Source: an uncultured Ruminococcus sp. (GTDB lineage: Bacteria; Bacillota; Clostridia; Oscillospirales; Ruminococcaceae). From it: a stretch of 5,050 nucleotides of DNA. The DNA is taken from positions 1-5,050 of the forward strand of contig CAMWRC010000114.1 of NCBI GenBank assembly GCA_947176565.1, given 5' to 3'. Each line of letters opens with the position of its first letter. Position 1 is the first letter of the stretch. Below, in pieces: positions 1 to 5,050 of this stretch. Under the pieces are notes generated by a model. The model did no database searches. It was given only the letters and a program-made list of their open reading frames with translations, and was not told where the DNA came from. The position numbers and the translations under genes were made by a program.

Positions 1-6
1 TGTATA

Positions 7-13
7 AAGGAAG
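7..13 (+). promoter_or_regulatory. Ribosome binding site of the GS-like gene
   Basis: AAGGAAG lies 7 nt before the ATG at 21, which is good Shine-Dalgarno spacing and supports that start. Only 20 nt of upstream sequence are in the window, so no promoter or leader RNA can be judged. Confidence 0.8.
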
Positions 14-20
14 TGATTTC

Positions 21-1292
21 ATGAATAATACACCAAAAGAACTGCTGAAATTCGTCAGCGAAAATGATGTCAAATTTATACGTCTTACATTCTGCGATGT
101 TTTCGGAAATCTTAAAAATATAGCTGTAATGCCGAATGAACTCGAACAGGCATTTGTAAACGGGATCCCATTTGATGCCGCAGAATTTGGTGTAAACAGT
201 TCCGATTTGCTGCTGTTTCCGGATATATCAACGCTTTCTGTAATGCCGTGGAGACCTAAATCCGGCAGAGTTGTCCGTTTTTTTTGCAGCCTGAAATATC
301 CTGACGGCAGAGATTTCACTGATGATATGCGTACAAATCTGATTGATTATATCAATGAACTCCGGCTGAACGGATATTCCTGTGAAATGGGAACACGGTG
401 TGAATTTTATCTCTTTAACCTTGATGAAAAGGGAGAACCTACGCTTATCCCTCACGATAACGGAGGTTATCTCGACGTCGCTCCTCTCGATAAGTGCGAA
501 AATGTACGCCGTGAAATCTGTCTGTCACTGGAAGAAATGGGACTGAATCCAAAAAGCTCCTGCCATAAGCATGGTCCTGCTCAGAATGAAATTGATTTCC
601 GTGCAAATGAGCCGGTTAATGCCGCTGATGATATGGTTCACTATAAAACCGTCGTGAAATCAATAGCGGCACAATGCGGACTTTTTGCGTCTTTCATGCC
701 CAAACCTATGGAAAATCATCACGGAAGCGCGCTCAATATATCCCTGAGCATCAGAAAAAACGGCGAACATATTTTCGGTGCATCTCCGGAAAAAATCACA
801 GAAAACGGCAGATATTTCATATCGGGAATAATGCGGAGAATAAGTGAAATCACAGCTTTTCTCAATCCGACTGTAAACTCATACAAGCGGTTCGGCGTGG
901 GAAATGCTCCGCAATATATCAACTGTTCGGGAAAAAACTGCGCTCCGCTCATACGTATGCCGCATTCCGCCGGAATACCTCCGCGTATTGAACTTCGTTC
1001 CGCCGATGCCGCCTGCAATCCGTATATAGCTTTCAAGCTTATTCTTTCTGCCGGAATCGAGGGAATAAAATCACATGACGATATGATTTCAGATTACGAT
1101 AAATTAATACAGCTTCCTAACTCTCTTGAAAAAGCTGTGCGGCTTGCCGATGACAGCAGTTTCGTCCGCCGGAATCTTCCGGAAAGCGTGATCAAAAAAA
1201 TGATGGATTACGCAGAATACCAGATTGAAAATTATAAAAACAGCACGGGTAAATCAGAATTTGAACAGAAATTCTATTTCCCGTATATCTGA
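21..1292 (+). CDS. Glutamine synthetase-like protein, probably catalytically inactive
   Basis: This 423-residue protein has the whole type I glutamine synthetase (GS) fold: an N-terminal beta-grasp region (about 1-100) and the C-terminal catalytic region (about 105-423). Landmarks seen are FDAAEFG (51-57), GRVVRFFC, CEFYLF (127-132), GGYLDVAP, QNEIDF (188-193), FMPKP, NPTVNSYKR (282-290) and RIELRSADAACNPY (322-335). True GS makes glutamine from glutamate, ammonia and ATP. Aligned by eye with E. coli GS, D50 (D52), E131 (E128), Y179 (Y150), E220 (E190), R321 (R290), R344 (R312), E357 (E324) and R359 (R326) are kept. However, metal ligands E129, E212 and H269 are R126, K183 and N239; the catalytic flap E327 is N295; and R339 of the NRS motif is C307. 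The D50 loop is about 4 residues shorter than usual. The frame is intact, so this is not a decaying pseudogene by appearance. The length is slightly below the usual 440 or so. The ANTAR gene follows after 10 nt. The family is sure; loss of activity is inferred, and a regulatory or sensor role is speculative. Confidence 0.9.
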   Translation: MNNTPKELLKFVSENDVKFIRLTFCDVFGNLKNIAVMPNELEQAFVNGIPFDAAEFGVNSSDLLLFPDISTLSVMPWRPKSGRVVRFFCSLKYPDGRDFTDDMRTNLIDYINELRLNGYSCEMGTRCEFYLFNLDEKGEPTLIPHDNGGYLDVAPLDKCENVRREICLSLEEMGLNPKSSCHKHGPAQNEIDFRANEPVNAADDMVHYKTVVKSIAAQCGLFASFMPKPMENHHGSALNISLSIRKNGEHIFGASPEKITENGRYFISGIMRRISEITAFLNPTVNSYKRFGVGNAPQYINCSGKNCAPLIRMPHSAGIPPRIELRSADAACNPYIAFKLILSAGIEGIKSHDDMISDYDKLIQLPNSLEKAVRLADDSSFVRRNLPESVIKKMMDYAEYQIENYKNSTGKSEFEQKFYFPYI

Positions 1293-1295
1293 GGA
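1291..1295 (+). promoter_or_regulatory. Ribosome binding site that decides the start of the ANTAR gene
   Basis: GAGGA overlaps the TGA stop of the upstream gene (1290-1292) and sits 7 nt before ATG 1303. It selects this ATG over the in-frame TTG at 1225, which lies inside the GS-like gene, has no comparable site and would add 26 residues with no domain match. Overlap of stop and binding site suggests translational coupling. Confidence 0.75.
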
Positions 1296-1302
1296 TAATA
1301 TC

Positions 1303-1851
1303 ATGAACAGTGCAGTTATAGTATCAGCGGAAAATCCGGATTTCACAGAGCAGATTCTGAAAAATTCCAGATTTGACCGTATAGCCGTTTTTTCCTCCGG
1401 AAATGAAGTGCGGCGTTTTATAAAAAATAACGTTTCTCCGGATATTATCATAATAAATACTCCCCTGTCAGATGAATTTGGTCAGGAACTCGCCGTATCA
1501 GCAGCTTATGAAACATCTGCAAAAATAATAATTACATGTCAGAGCAGTATTTCAGAGGGGCTTACAGAAAATCTCTATGATTACGGAATAACCGTTCTCA
1601 GTAAACCGGTTGACAGAAATTATCTTACTGAAATCCTACAGGATATTATGCTTAACGGAAATATACGGGAATCAGGCGATATTCTCAGCCGTACCGACGA
1701 TATTCGGATTATAAACAAAGCAAAGGCGGTTCTTATGAAATATCTGAATTTCACCGAACCACAGGCACATCGGTATATTGAAAAATTCGCCATGAACAGC
1801 CGTTGTACAAGACGGAAAGCGGCACAACAGATAATAAATAAATATAATTAG
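1303..1851 (+). CDS. ANTAR-domain transcription antiterminator with a degenerate receiver domain
   Basis: This is a 182-residue soluble regulator. Residues about 3-117 show the alternating strand/helix pattern of a response-regulator receiver, ending in the conserved lysine motif LSKPV (K101) after T78. The usual acidic pair near the N-terminus is absent (VSAENPD, 7-13), and the phospho-acceptor aspartate position, in PDIIIINTP, is N52 (codon 1456-1458). Phosphorylation control is therefore unlikely. Residues about 128-180 match the ANTAR RNA-binding domain: a first helix with NKAKAVLM (138-145), then conserved alanines A155, A163 and A174 in the three-helix bundle. Known ANTAR proteins bind a pair of small hexaloop stem-loops in leader RNA and prevent formation of a terminator. 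Clostridial ANTAR genes next to glnA (NitR type) control nitrogen genes. The GS-like gene ends 10 nt upstream, suggesting co-translation and possibly direct interaction. No likely RNA target was seen in the window. The domain call is firm; target and signal are unknown. Confidence 0.9.
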   Translation: MNSAVIVSAENPDFTEQILKNSRFDRIAVFSSGNEVRRFIKNNVSPDIIIINTPLSDEFGQELAVSAAYETSAKIIITCQSSISEGLTENLYDYGITVLSKPVDRNYLTEILQDIMLNGNIRESGDILSRTDDIRIINKAKAVLMKYLNFTEPQAHRYIEKFAMNSRCTRRKAAQQIINKYN

Positions 1852-1876
1852 GGAGATAATTTAAACAGTATATAAC

Positions 1877-1882
1877 AGGAGA
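1877..1882 (+). promoter_or_regulatory. Ribosome binding site of the YfhO-family gene
   Basis: AGGAGA lies 5 nt before ATG 1888 and fixes the start. The 36-nt gap from the ANTAR stop is A/T-rich. It holds no hairpin terminator and no convincing -35/-10 pair, so read-through from upstream is the simplest view. Confidence 0.75.
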
Positions 1883-1887
1883 CAAAA

Positions 1888-4401
1888 ATGAAAACAAAAC
1901 AGAAAACAGAATGGCTCAGATACACAAACAACACAAAAGAAAAATATCTTCAGGCGTTTATTCTAGGATTTGCTGCCCTTATGGCGGCATTTATTCCAAT
2001 AATGATATGCGAACGCGGTTATTTTATATACTACGGTGATTTCAATGCACAGCAGATTCCATTCCATACTCTGCTCAATAATGCCATTCGGAACGGTCAG
2101 TTCGGCTGGAACTGGTTCACTGATTTAGGCTCTGACCTGCTGACATCGTATTCATTCTATCTTATCGGCAGTCCTTTTTTCTGGCTTACAACAATAATAC
2201 CGCAATGGCTCGTAAGCAGTTTTATCCCCGTGCTTTTAGCGATAAAGCACGGTATAGCGTCACTTACGGCGTATATCTACATACGCCGCTTTGTGAGAGG
2301 AAAAGAAGCCGCACTCACAGGCGCGCTGATGTATACATTTTCAGGATTTCAGGTATTCAATCTGTTTTTCAATCACTTTCAGGACGTTACCGCACTCTTT
2401 CCGCTTATGCTCATCGCAATGGAGGAAAATATATGTGGAAACCGCCGCGGCTGGTTTGCAATTACGGTCGCCGTAATGGCGGCTGTGAATTACTATTTTT
2501 TTACAGGTCAGGCTGTATTTTTAGTTATATATTTCCTTATGCGCCTGCCGTCAAAGGATTTTCCGGCGACGTGGAAAAAATTTTTTCTCCTGCTCCTCGA
2601 AGCCGTTCTCGGAACTGCAATTGCCGGATTTATCCTGCTGCCGTCCGCGCTTGCACTGCTGGATAATTACCGCGTAAATCAGCATCTCTACGGCGACAGA
2701 ATGATTTTCTACAGCGAACAGTCACGGGTACTCCGCGCGATACAGACATTTTTCCTGCCGTCAGATGCTCCGGCGCGCCCGAACCTGTTCAAGAGCGAAG
2801 GTGCAAAATGGGCATCTGTAGGCGGATATATGCCGCTTTTCTCAATGCTCGGAGTTATAACATTCATGCGTACCAGAAAAAAACACTGGGCTGTGAGGAT
2901 TTCCCTGATATGTATTCTGTGCGCATTTATTCCGATTCTGAACAGTATGTTCTATACATTCAATGCAAGTTACTACGCCCGCTGGTACTATATGCCGATA
3001 CTTATATTCGCTCTTATGACTGCTCAGTCACTTGACGATGATGATGCAGATTTCAGACCGGCAGTAAAAATAACAGCTGCTGTAATAATTTTTTTCAGTG
3101 TCATATCATTCATACCTGTAAAAGAAGATGATGAAATAAAATGGTTCTCATATCCGAATGATTTCGCATATTTCTGGCTTACAACCGGAATAGCCGTTGT
3201 CTTTCTAGTATGCGCTGTAATTATCATACGCCGCCGAAAAAAATATCCAAAACTCATGACATACGCCTCAGCTGCGGCAAGTTTTATATGCGTGATTGCA
3301 GTAGTTCTGTATGGTGCAGTTACGCCGGAATCAGCAGGAAAATATATTGATTCCGCAATAAAAGGCGGCGATGGTGTATACGAAGAAGTCAGCGAAGATA
3401 ATTTCTTCCGGATTGACATATCCGAAAACTGCGACAATTATCCTATGCTGTGGGGACTTCCTTGTATGAGAGCATTCCAGAGCGTAGTAAATACATCTAT
3501 TATGGAATTTTACGACTCTGTAGGAATAAACCGCGATGTTGCTTCACGTGCAGATGTAAGTCATTATACATTACGCGGACTTTTTTCAGTAAAATATTTC
3601 TATCGTGAAAAAACTGACGGCTATACTTATGAGGAAATACAGAGCATGACAGAATCTCCTGACAGCAGTGAACTTACAGATAAAAACGGAATAAGAGCTT
3701 CACGCGCGGATATTGAAAAGGAACTCCCCGGATTTAAATATATATCCGAAAATGAATACTTTGAAATATATGAGAATGAACATTATATTCCTATAGGATT
3801 CGGATATGATACTTATATTTCTGAAAATGATTCCAGAATAAATGATAAATCTGTCCGCGAACGTTCTCTTATCAGCGCGCTTGTTCTCAACGATGAACAG
3901 ATAGAAAAATATTCCGGCATTCTGAAAAAAGCCGGAACGGATATTTTTGACATGGATAAAGAAAACTATATCGCTGCCTGTGAAGAAAAACGCAGTATCT
4001 GTTCCCATAGCTTCACCTATGATTCAAAGGGATTTGAAGCCGGAATAACTCTTGACAAACCGAAGCTTGTATTTTTCAGCGTTCCGTACAGCAGCGGCTG
4101 GACAGCGGAAGTCAACGGTCAGCCGGCAGATGTGGAAAAGGTTTCTTACGGATTCATAGCTGTAAAAGCAGATTCCGGAGAAAATACAATAGTATTCCGC
4201 TATACAACTCCGGGACTTCATGAGGGAATAATTATATCAGTATCCGGTCTGATTCTTCTTCTGATATATGTCCTGATACACCGGAAATATCCGGAAAACC
4301 GGAAATTTATATCACACAGCTATGATTATAATTCATGCCAGAAAGTAACGGCATCTGAAATATATTCAGGCAGAACGAAATTTCAAAAATTTCAAAAATA
4401 A
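1888..4401 (+). CDS. YfhO-family polytopic membrane protein, likely GT-C-type glycosyltransferase
   Basis: This is an 837-residue membrane protein, near the length of Bacillus subtilis YfhO (about 860). A short basic cytoplasmic N-terminus leads to TM1 (about 24-42). The family's first outer loop follows with YYGDFNAQQIPF (48-59; D51 is the likely conserved acidic residue), then TDLGSDLLTSYSFYLIGSPF (78-97). About 12 more hydrophobic segments run to about 477 (for example 141-160, 188-216, 232-257, 334-356, 392-410, 428-447 and 459-477). Residues about 480-775 form a large extracytoplasmic domain. It ends in a beta-rich part with FFSVPYSSGWTAEVNG (729-744) that is typical of YfhO proteins. 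A last TM (778-797) and a 40-residue polar tail complete it. In Bacillus, YfhO is needed to glycosylate lipoteichoic acid using lipid-linked sugar made by CsbB. No CsbB- or GtcA-like partner is in this window, so the sugar and acceptor cannot be named. An acidic run (DDDD, 383-386) lies in a predicted inter-helix loop. The family call is strong; the enzymatic role is by analogy. Confidence 0.85.
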   Translation: MKTKQKTEWLRYTNNTKEKYLQAFILGFAALMAAFIPIMICERGYFIYYGDFNAQQIPFHTLLNNAIRNGQFGWNWFTDLGSDLLTSYSFYLIGSPFFWLTTIIPQWLVSSFIPVLLAIKHGIASLTAYIYIRRFVRGKEAALTGALMYTFSGFQVFNLFFNHFQDVTALFPLMLIAMEENICGNRRGWFAITVAVMAAVNYYFFTGQAVFLVIYFLMRLPSKDFPATWKKFFLLLLEAVLGTAIAGFILLPSALALLDNYRVNQHLYGDRMIFYSEQSRVLRAIQTFFLPSDAPARPNLFKSEGAKWASVGGYMPLFSMLGVITFMRTRKKHWAVRISLICILCAFIPILNSMFYTFNASYYARWYYMPILIFALMTAQSLDDDDADFRPAVKITAAVIIFFSVISFIPVKEDDEIKWFSYPNDFAYFWLTTGIAVVFLVCAVIIIRRRKKYPKLMTYASAAASFICVIAVVLYGAVTPESAGKYIDSAIKGGDGVYEEVSEDNFFRIDISENCDNYPMLWGLPCMRAFQSVVNTSIMEFYDSVGINRDVASRADVSHYTLRGLFSVKYFYREKTDGYTYEEIQSMTESPDSSELTDKNGIRASRADIEKELPGFKYISENEYFEIYENEHYIPIGFGYDTYISENDSRINDKSVRERSLISALVLNDEQIEKYSGILKKAGTDIFDMDKENYIAACEEKRSICSHSFTYDSKGFEAGITLDKPKLVFFSVPYSSGWTAEVNGQPADVEKVSYGFIAVKADSGENTIVFRYTTPGLHEGIIISVSGLILLLIYVLIHRKYPENRKFISHSYDYNSCQKVTASEIYSGRTKFQKFQK
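4378..4398 (+). repeat. Tandem 9-bp repeat at the 3' end of the YfhO-family gene
   Basis: AAATTTCAA occurs twice in tandem (4378-4386 and 4387-4395), followed by a further AAA and then the TAA stop. It encodes KFQKFQK, the last residues of the cytoplasmic tail. It looks like replication slippage in A/T-rich sequence and changes the tail length by three residues per copy. Confidence 0.75.
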
Positions 4402-4413
4402 AAACAATTTTAA

Positions 4414-4420
4414 AAGGAGA
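4414..4420 (+). promoter_or_regulatory. Ribosome binding site of the Nudix gene
   Basis: AAGGAGA is a near-perfect Shine-Dalgarno sequence, 7 nt before ATG 4428, and fixes the start. The 26-nt gap after the previous stop contains no terminator. The A/T-rich sequence around 4378-4412 could hide a weak promoter, but no clear -35/-10 pair is visible. Confidence 0.85.
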
Positions 4421-4427
4421 ATTAATT

Positions 4428-4964
4428 ATGCATCTTGATGAAAAAACACTGAAAAGCGAAATCAAATACGAGGGGGTTATTTTTACAATAACCCACGATA
4501 CCGTGGAACTCGAAAACGGAAATCACGCTGTCCGTGATGTTCTTCTGCACCATGGCGGAGTCTGCGTTGTACCGGTTACGGAGAATAACGAAATCTTTCT
4601 TGTAAAGCAGTTCCGTTATCCTTTCCATACCACCACAAGGGAAGTTCCTGCCGGAAAGCTCGAAAAAGGCGAAAATCATGCTGAATGCGGCAGACGTGAA
4701 CTTCTTGAGGAAACAGGTTATACCTGCAAGGAATTTATATATATGGGTGAAATGCTGCCGACTCCTGCATATAATTCTGAAATCACACATATGTATCTCG
4801 CAAAAGGTCTTGAGTTCAGTCATCAGAGCCTTGACCCCGATGAATTTCTTGATGTCGAGAAAATCCCGCTTGCCGATGCTGTTCAGCAGGTCATGAACTG
4901 CGAAATACGCGACGGAAAAACTCAGCTTGCCATACTCAAAGCTGCAAGAATACTCGGAATATAA
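4428..4964 (+). CDS. Nudix hydrolase, ADP-ribose pyrophosphatase type
   Basis: This 178-residue cytoplasmic enzyme is close in length to B. subtilis NudF (about 185). The Nudix box G-x5-E-x7-R-E-U-x-E-E-x-G-U is complete at residues 76-98: G76, E82, R90-E91, E94-E95, G97. The glutamates bind the Mg2+ used for pyrophosphate cleavage. A proline 16 residues after the box glycine (P113, in LPTPAYNSE) and the upstream VKQFRYPF and EVPAGKLE stretches are typical of the ADP-ribose pyrophosphatase subfamily. That subfamily cleaves ADP-ribose to AMP and ribose 5-phosphate. The N-terminal part (1-45) gives the strands used in the subfamily for dimer contacts. It is the last gene of the + strand run, with the terminator 5 nt after its stop. 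No link to nitrogen control or cell-wall glycosylation is evident, so it may be a housekeeping passenger. Other nucleoside-diphosphate-sugar substrates cannot be excluded. Confidence 0.92.
   Translation: MHLDEKTLKSEIKYEGVIFTITHDTVELENGNHAVRDVLLHHGGVCVVPVTENNEIFLVKQFRYPFHTTTREVPAGKLEKGENHAECGRRELLEETGYTCKEFIYMGEMLPTPAYNSEITHMYLAKGLEFSHQSLDPDEFLDVEKIPLADAVQQVMNCEIRDGKTQLAILKAARILGI
4474..4494 (+). repeat. Perfect inverted repeat inside the start of the Nudix gene
   Basis: GGGTTATT (4474-4481) and AATAACCC (4487-4494) form an uninterrupted 8-bp stem with a 5-nt loop, covering codons 16-23 of the Nudix gene. No T-run follows, so it is not a terminator, and the loop does not fit the six-base ANTAR target loop. 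It may be coincidental or may affect early translation. Confidence 0.5.
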
Positions 4965-4968
4965 TCAA

Positions 4969-5006
4969 AAAAATCCTGCCTTCTGCACATGAAAGGCAGG
5001 ATTTTT
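4969..5006 (+). terminator. Strong intrinsic terminator, probably bidirectional
   Basis: A perfect 14-bp stem pairs 4969-4982 with 4993-5006, with a G/C core of TCCTGCC against GGCAGGA and a 10-nt loop. The right arm ends in five T and the left arm begins in a run of A, so the hairpin has a U-tract in both directions. It starts 5 nt after the Nudix stop and ends 5 nt before a candidate minus-strand stop, as expected between convergent genes. Confidence 0.88.
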
Positions 5007-5011
5007 AATTA

Positions 5012-5050
5012 TTACTCTGAAACTGTCTCAGAATCGCCGTATGTAACCGG
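5012..5050 (-). CDS. Possible C-terminal end of a convergent minus-strand gene (partial)
   Basis: Read on the minus strand from the window edge, 12 codons give PVTYGDSETVSE followed by TAA (5014-5012). Such a short open stretch proves little by itself. The bidirectional hairpin placed right after this stop, and the polar, Ser/Glu-rich end typical of a C-terminal tail, make a convergent gene plausible. No product can be named. Confidence 0.35.
   Translation of the reverse strand, partial: PVTYGDSETVSE

Noticed and set aside
21..1292. Calling the first gene a normal glnA or, conversely, a pseudogene
   Set aside because: The key metal and catalytic residues do not fit a working GS, but there is no stop, frameshift or truncation and the fold motifs are well kept. 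An intact GS-like gene with altered function fits better than either label.
1225..1302. In-frame TTG start at 1225 that would lengthen the ANTAR protein by 26 residues
   Set aside because: It lies inside the end of the GS-like gene and has no good ribosome site. The added residues are polar with no receiver match, while ATG 1303 has GAGGA at 7-nt spacing and starts exactly at the first receiver strand.
1852..1887. TATAAC-like -10 element in the gap before the YfhO-family gene
   Set aside because: No matching -35 hexamer at 16-18 nt is convincing, and the distance from the ribosome site would leave almost no leader. The A/T-rich gap alone explains it.
2205..2666. Open frame of 153 codons on the + strand inside the YfhO-family gene
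   Set aside because: It is an out-of-frame shadow: basic, Arg/Tyr/Ser-rich composition, no recognisable domain and no ribosome site, while the YfhO frame is continuous across it.
3024..3437. Minus-strand open frame of 137 codons opposite the YfhO-family gene, with others at 719-1036, 3700-4008 and 4422-4823
   Set aside because: Their translations are Ser/Phe/Ile-rich antisense readings of real genes without domain signals, and none fits the gene spacing of the window.
3912..3937. Inverted repeat TTCCGGC ... GCCGGAA with a 12-nt loop inside the YfhO-family gene
   Set aside because: CCGGAA and TCCGGA words are very common throughout the window because CCG, TCC, GGA and GAA codons are favoured. 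A 7-bp match with a long loop and no T-run is expected by chance.
4281..4306. Three CCGGAAA words close together near the end of the YfhO-family gene
   Set aside because: They encode different residues in different contexts (RK, PEN, RK) with irregular spacing, so codon preference explains them better than a regulatory iteron.

Overview
The window looks like a chromosomal fragment from a Gram-positive anaerobe of the Clostridia, most like Ruminococcus/Oscillospiraceae. The reasons are: strong AGGAG-type ribosome binding sites before every gene; moderate-to-low GC with A/T-rich gaps; a glutamine-synthetase-like protein with the 'CEFYLF', 'GRVVRFFC' and 'FASFMPKP' wording that I recall from clostridial relatives; and an ANTAR regulator and a YfhO-family membrane protein, both common in that group. 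The genus is an inference from style, not a database result.

Layout: four genes run on the + strand with short gaps (10, 36 and 26 nt) and probably form one transcription unit, which may begin upstream of the window because only 20 nt precede the first gene. In order they are: (1) a full-length glutamine synthetase (GS) fold protein, 21-1292, in which several catalytic residues appear to be replaced; (2) a receiver-like plus ANTAR RNA-binding antiterminator, 1303-1851, whose receiver lacks the phospho-acceptor aspartate; (3) a large YfhO-family polytopic membrane protein, probably a GT-C-type glycosyltransferase, 1888-4401; (4) a Nudix hydrolase of the ADP-ribose pyrophosphatase type, 4428-4964. 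A strong hairpin with A- and T-runs on its two sides (4969-5006) closes the unit. It probably also serves a convergent minus-strand gene whose last 12 codons may be visible at 5012-5050.

How the genes may work together: the first two are the natural pair. ANTAR proteins beside glutamine synthetase genes are known in clostridia, where they act as nitrogen-responsive antiterminators. Here both partners have lost the residues expected for their textbook activity (GS metal, ammonium and catalytic residues; receiver phosphorylation site). That fits a protein-protein or ligand-sensing switch in which a GS-like pseudoenzyme informs an RNA-binding regulator. This is the most interesting signal in the window and remains a hypothesis. 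The membrane protein and the Nudix enzyme have no obvious functional link to that pair and may simply share its transcript.

No rRNA, tRNA, CRISPR array, insertion sequence, phage gene or riboswitch was seen. No stretch over 300 bases lacks a gene.
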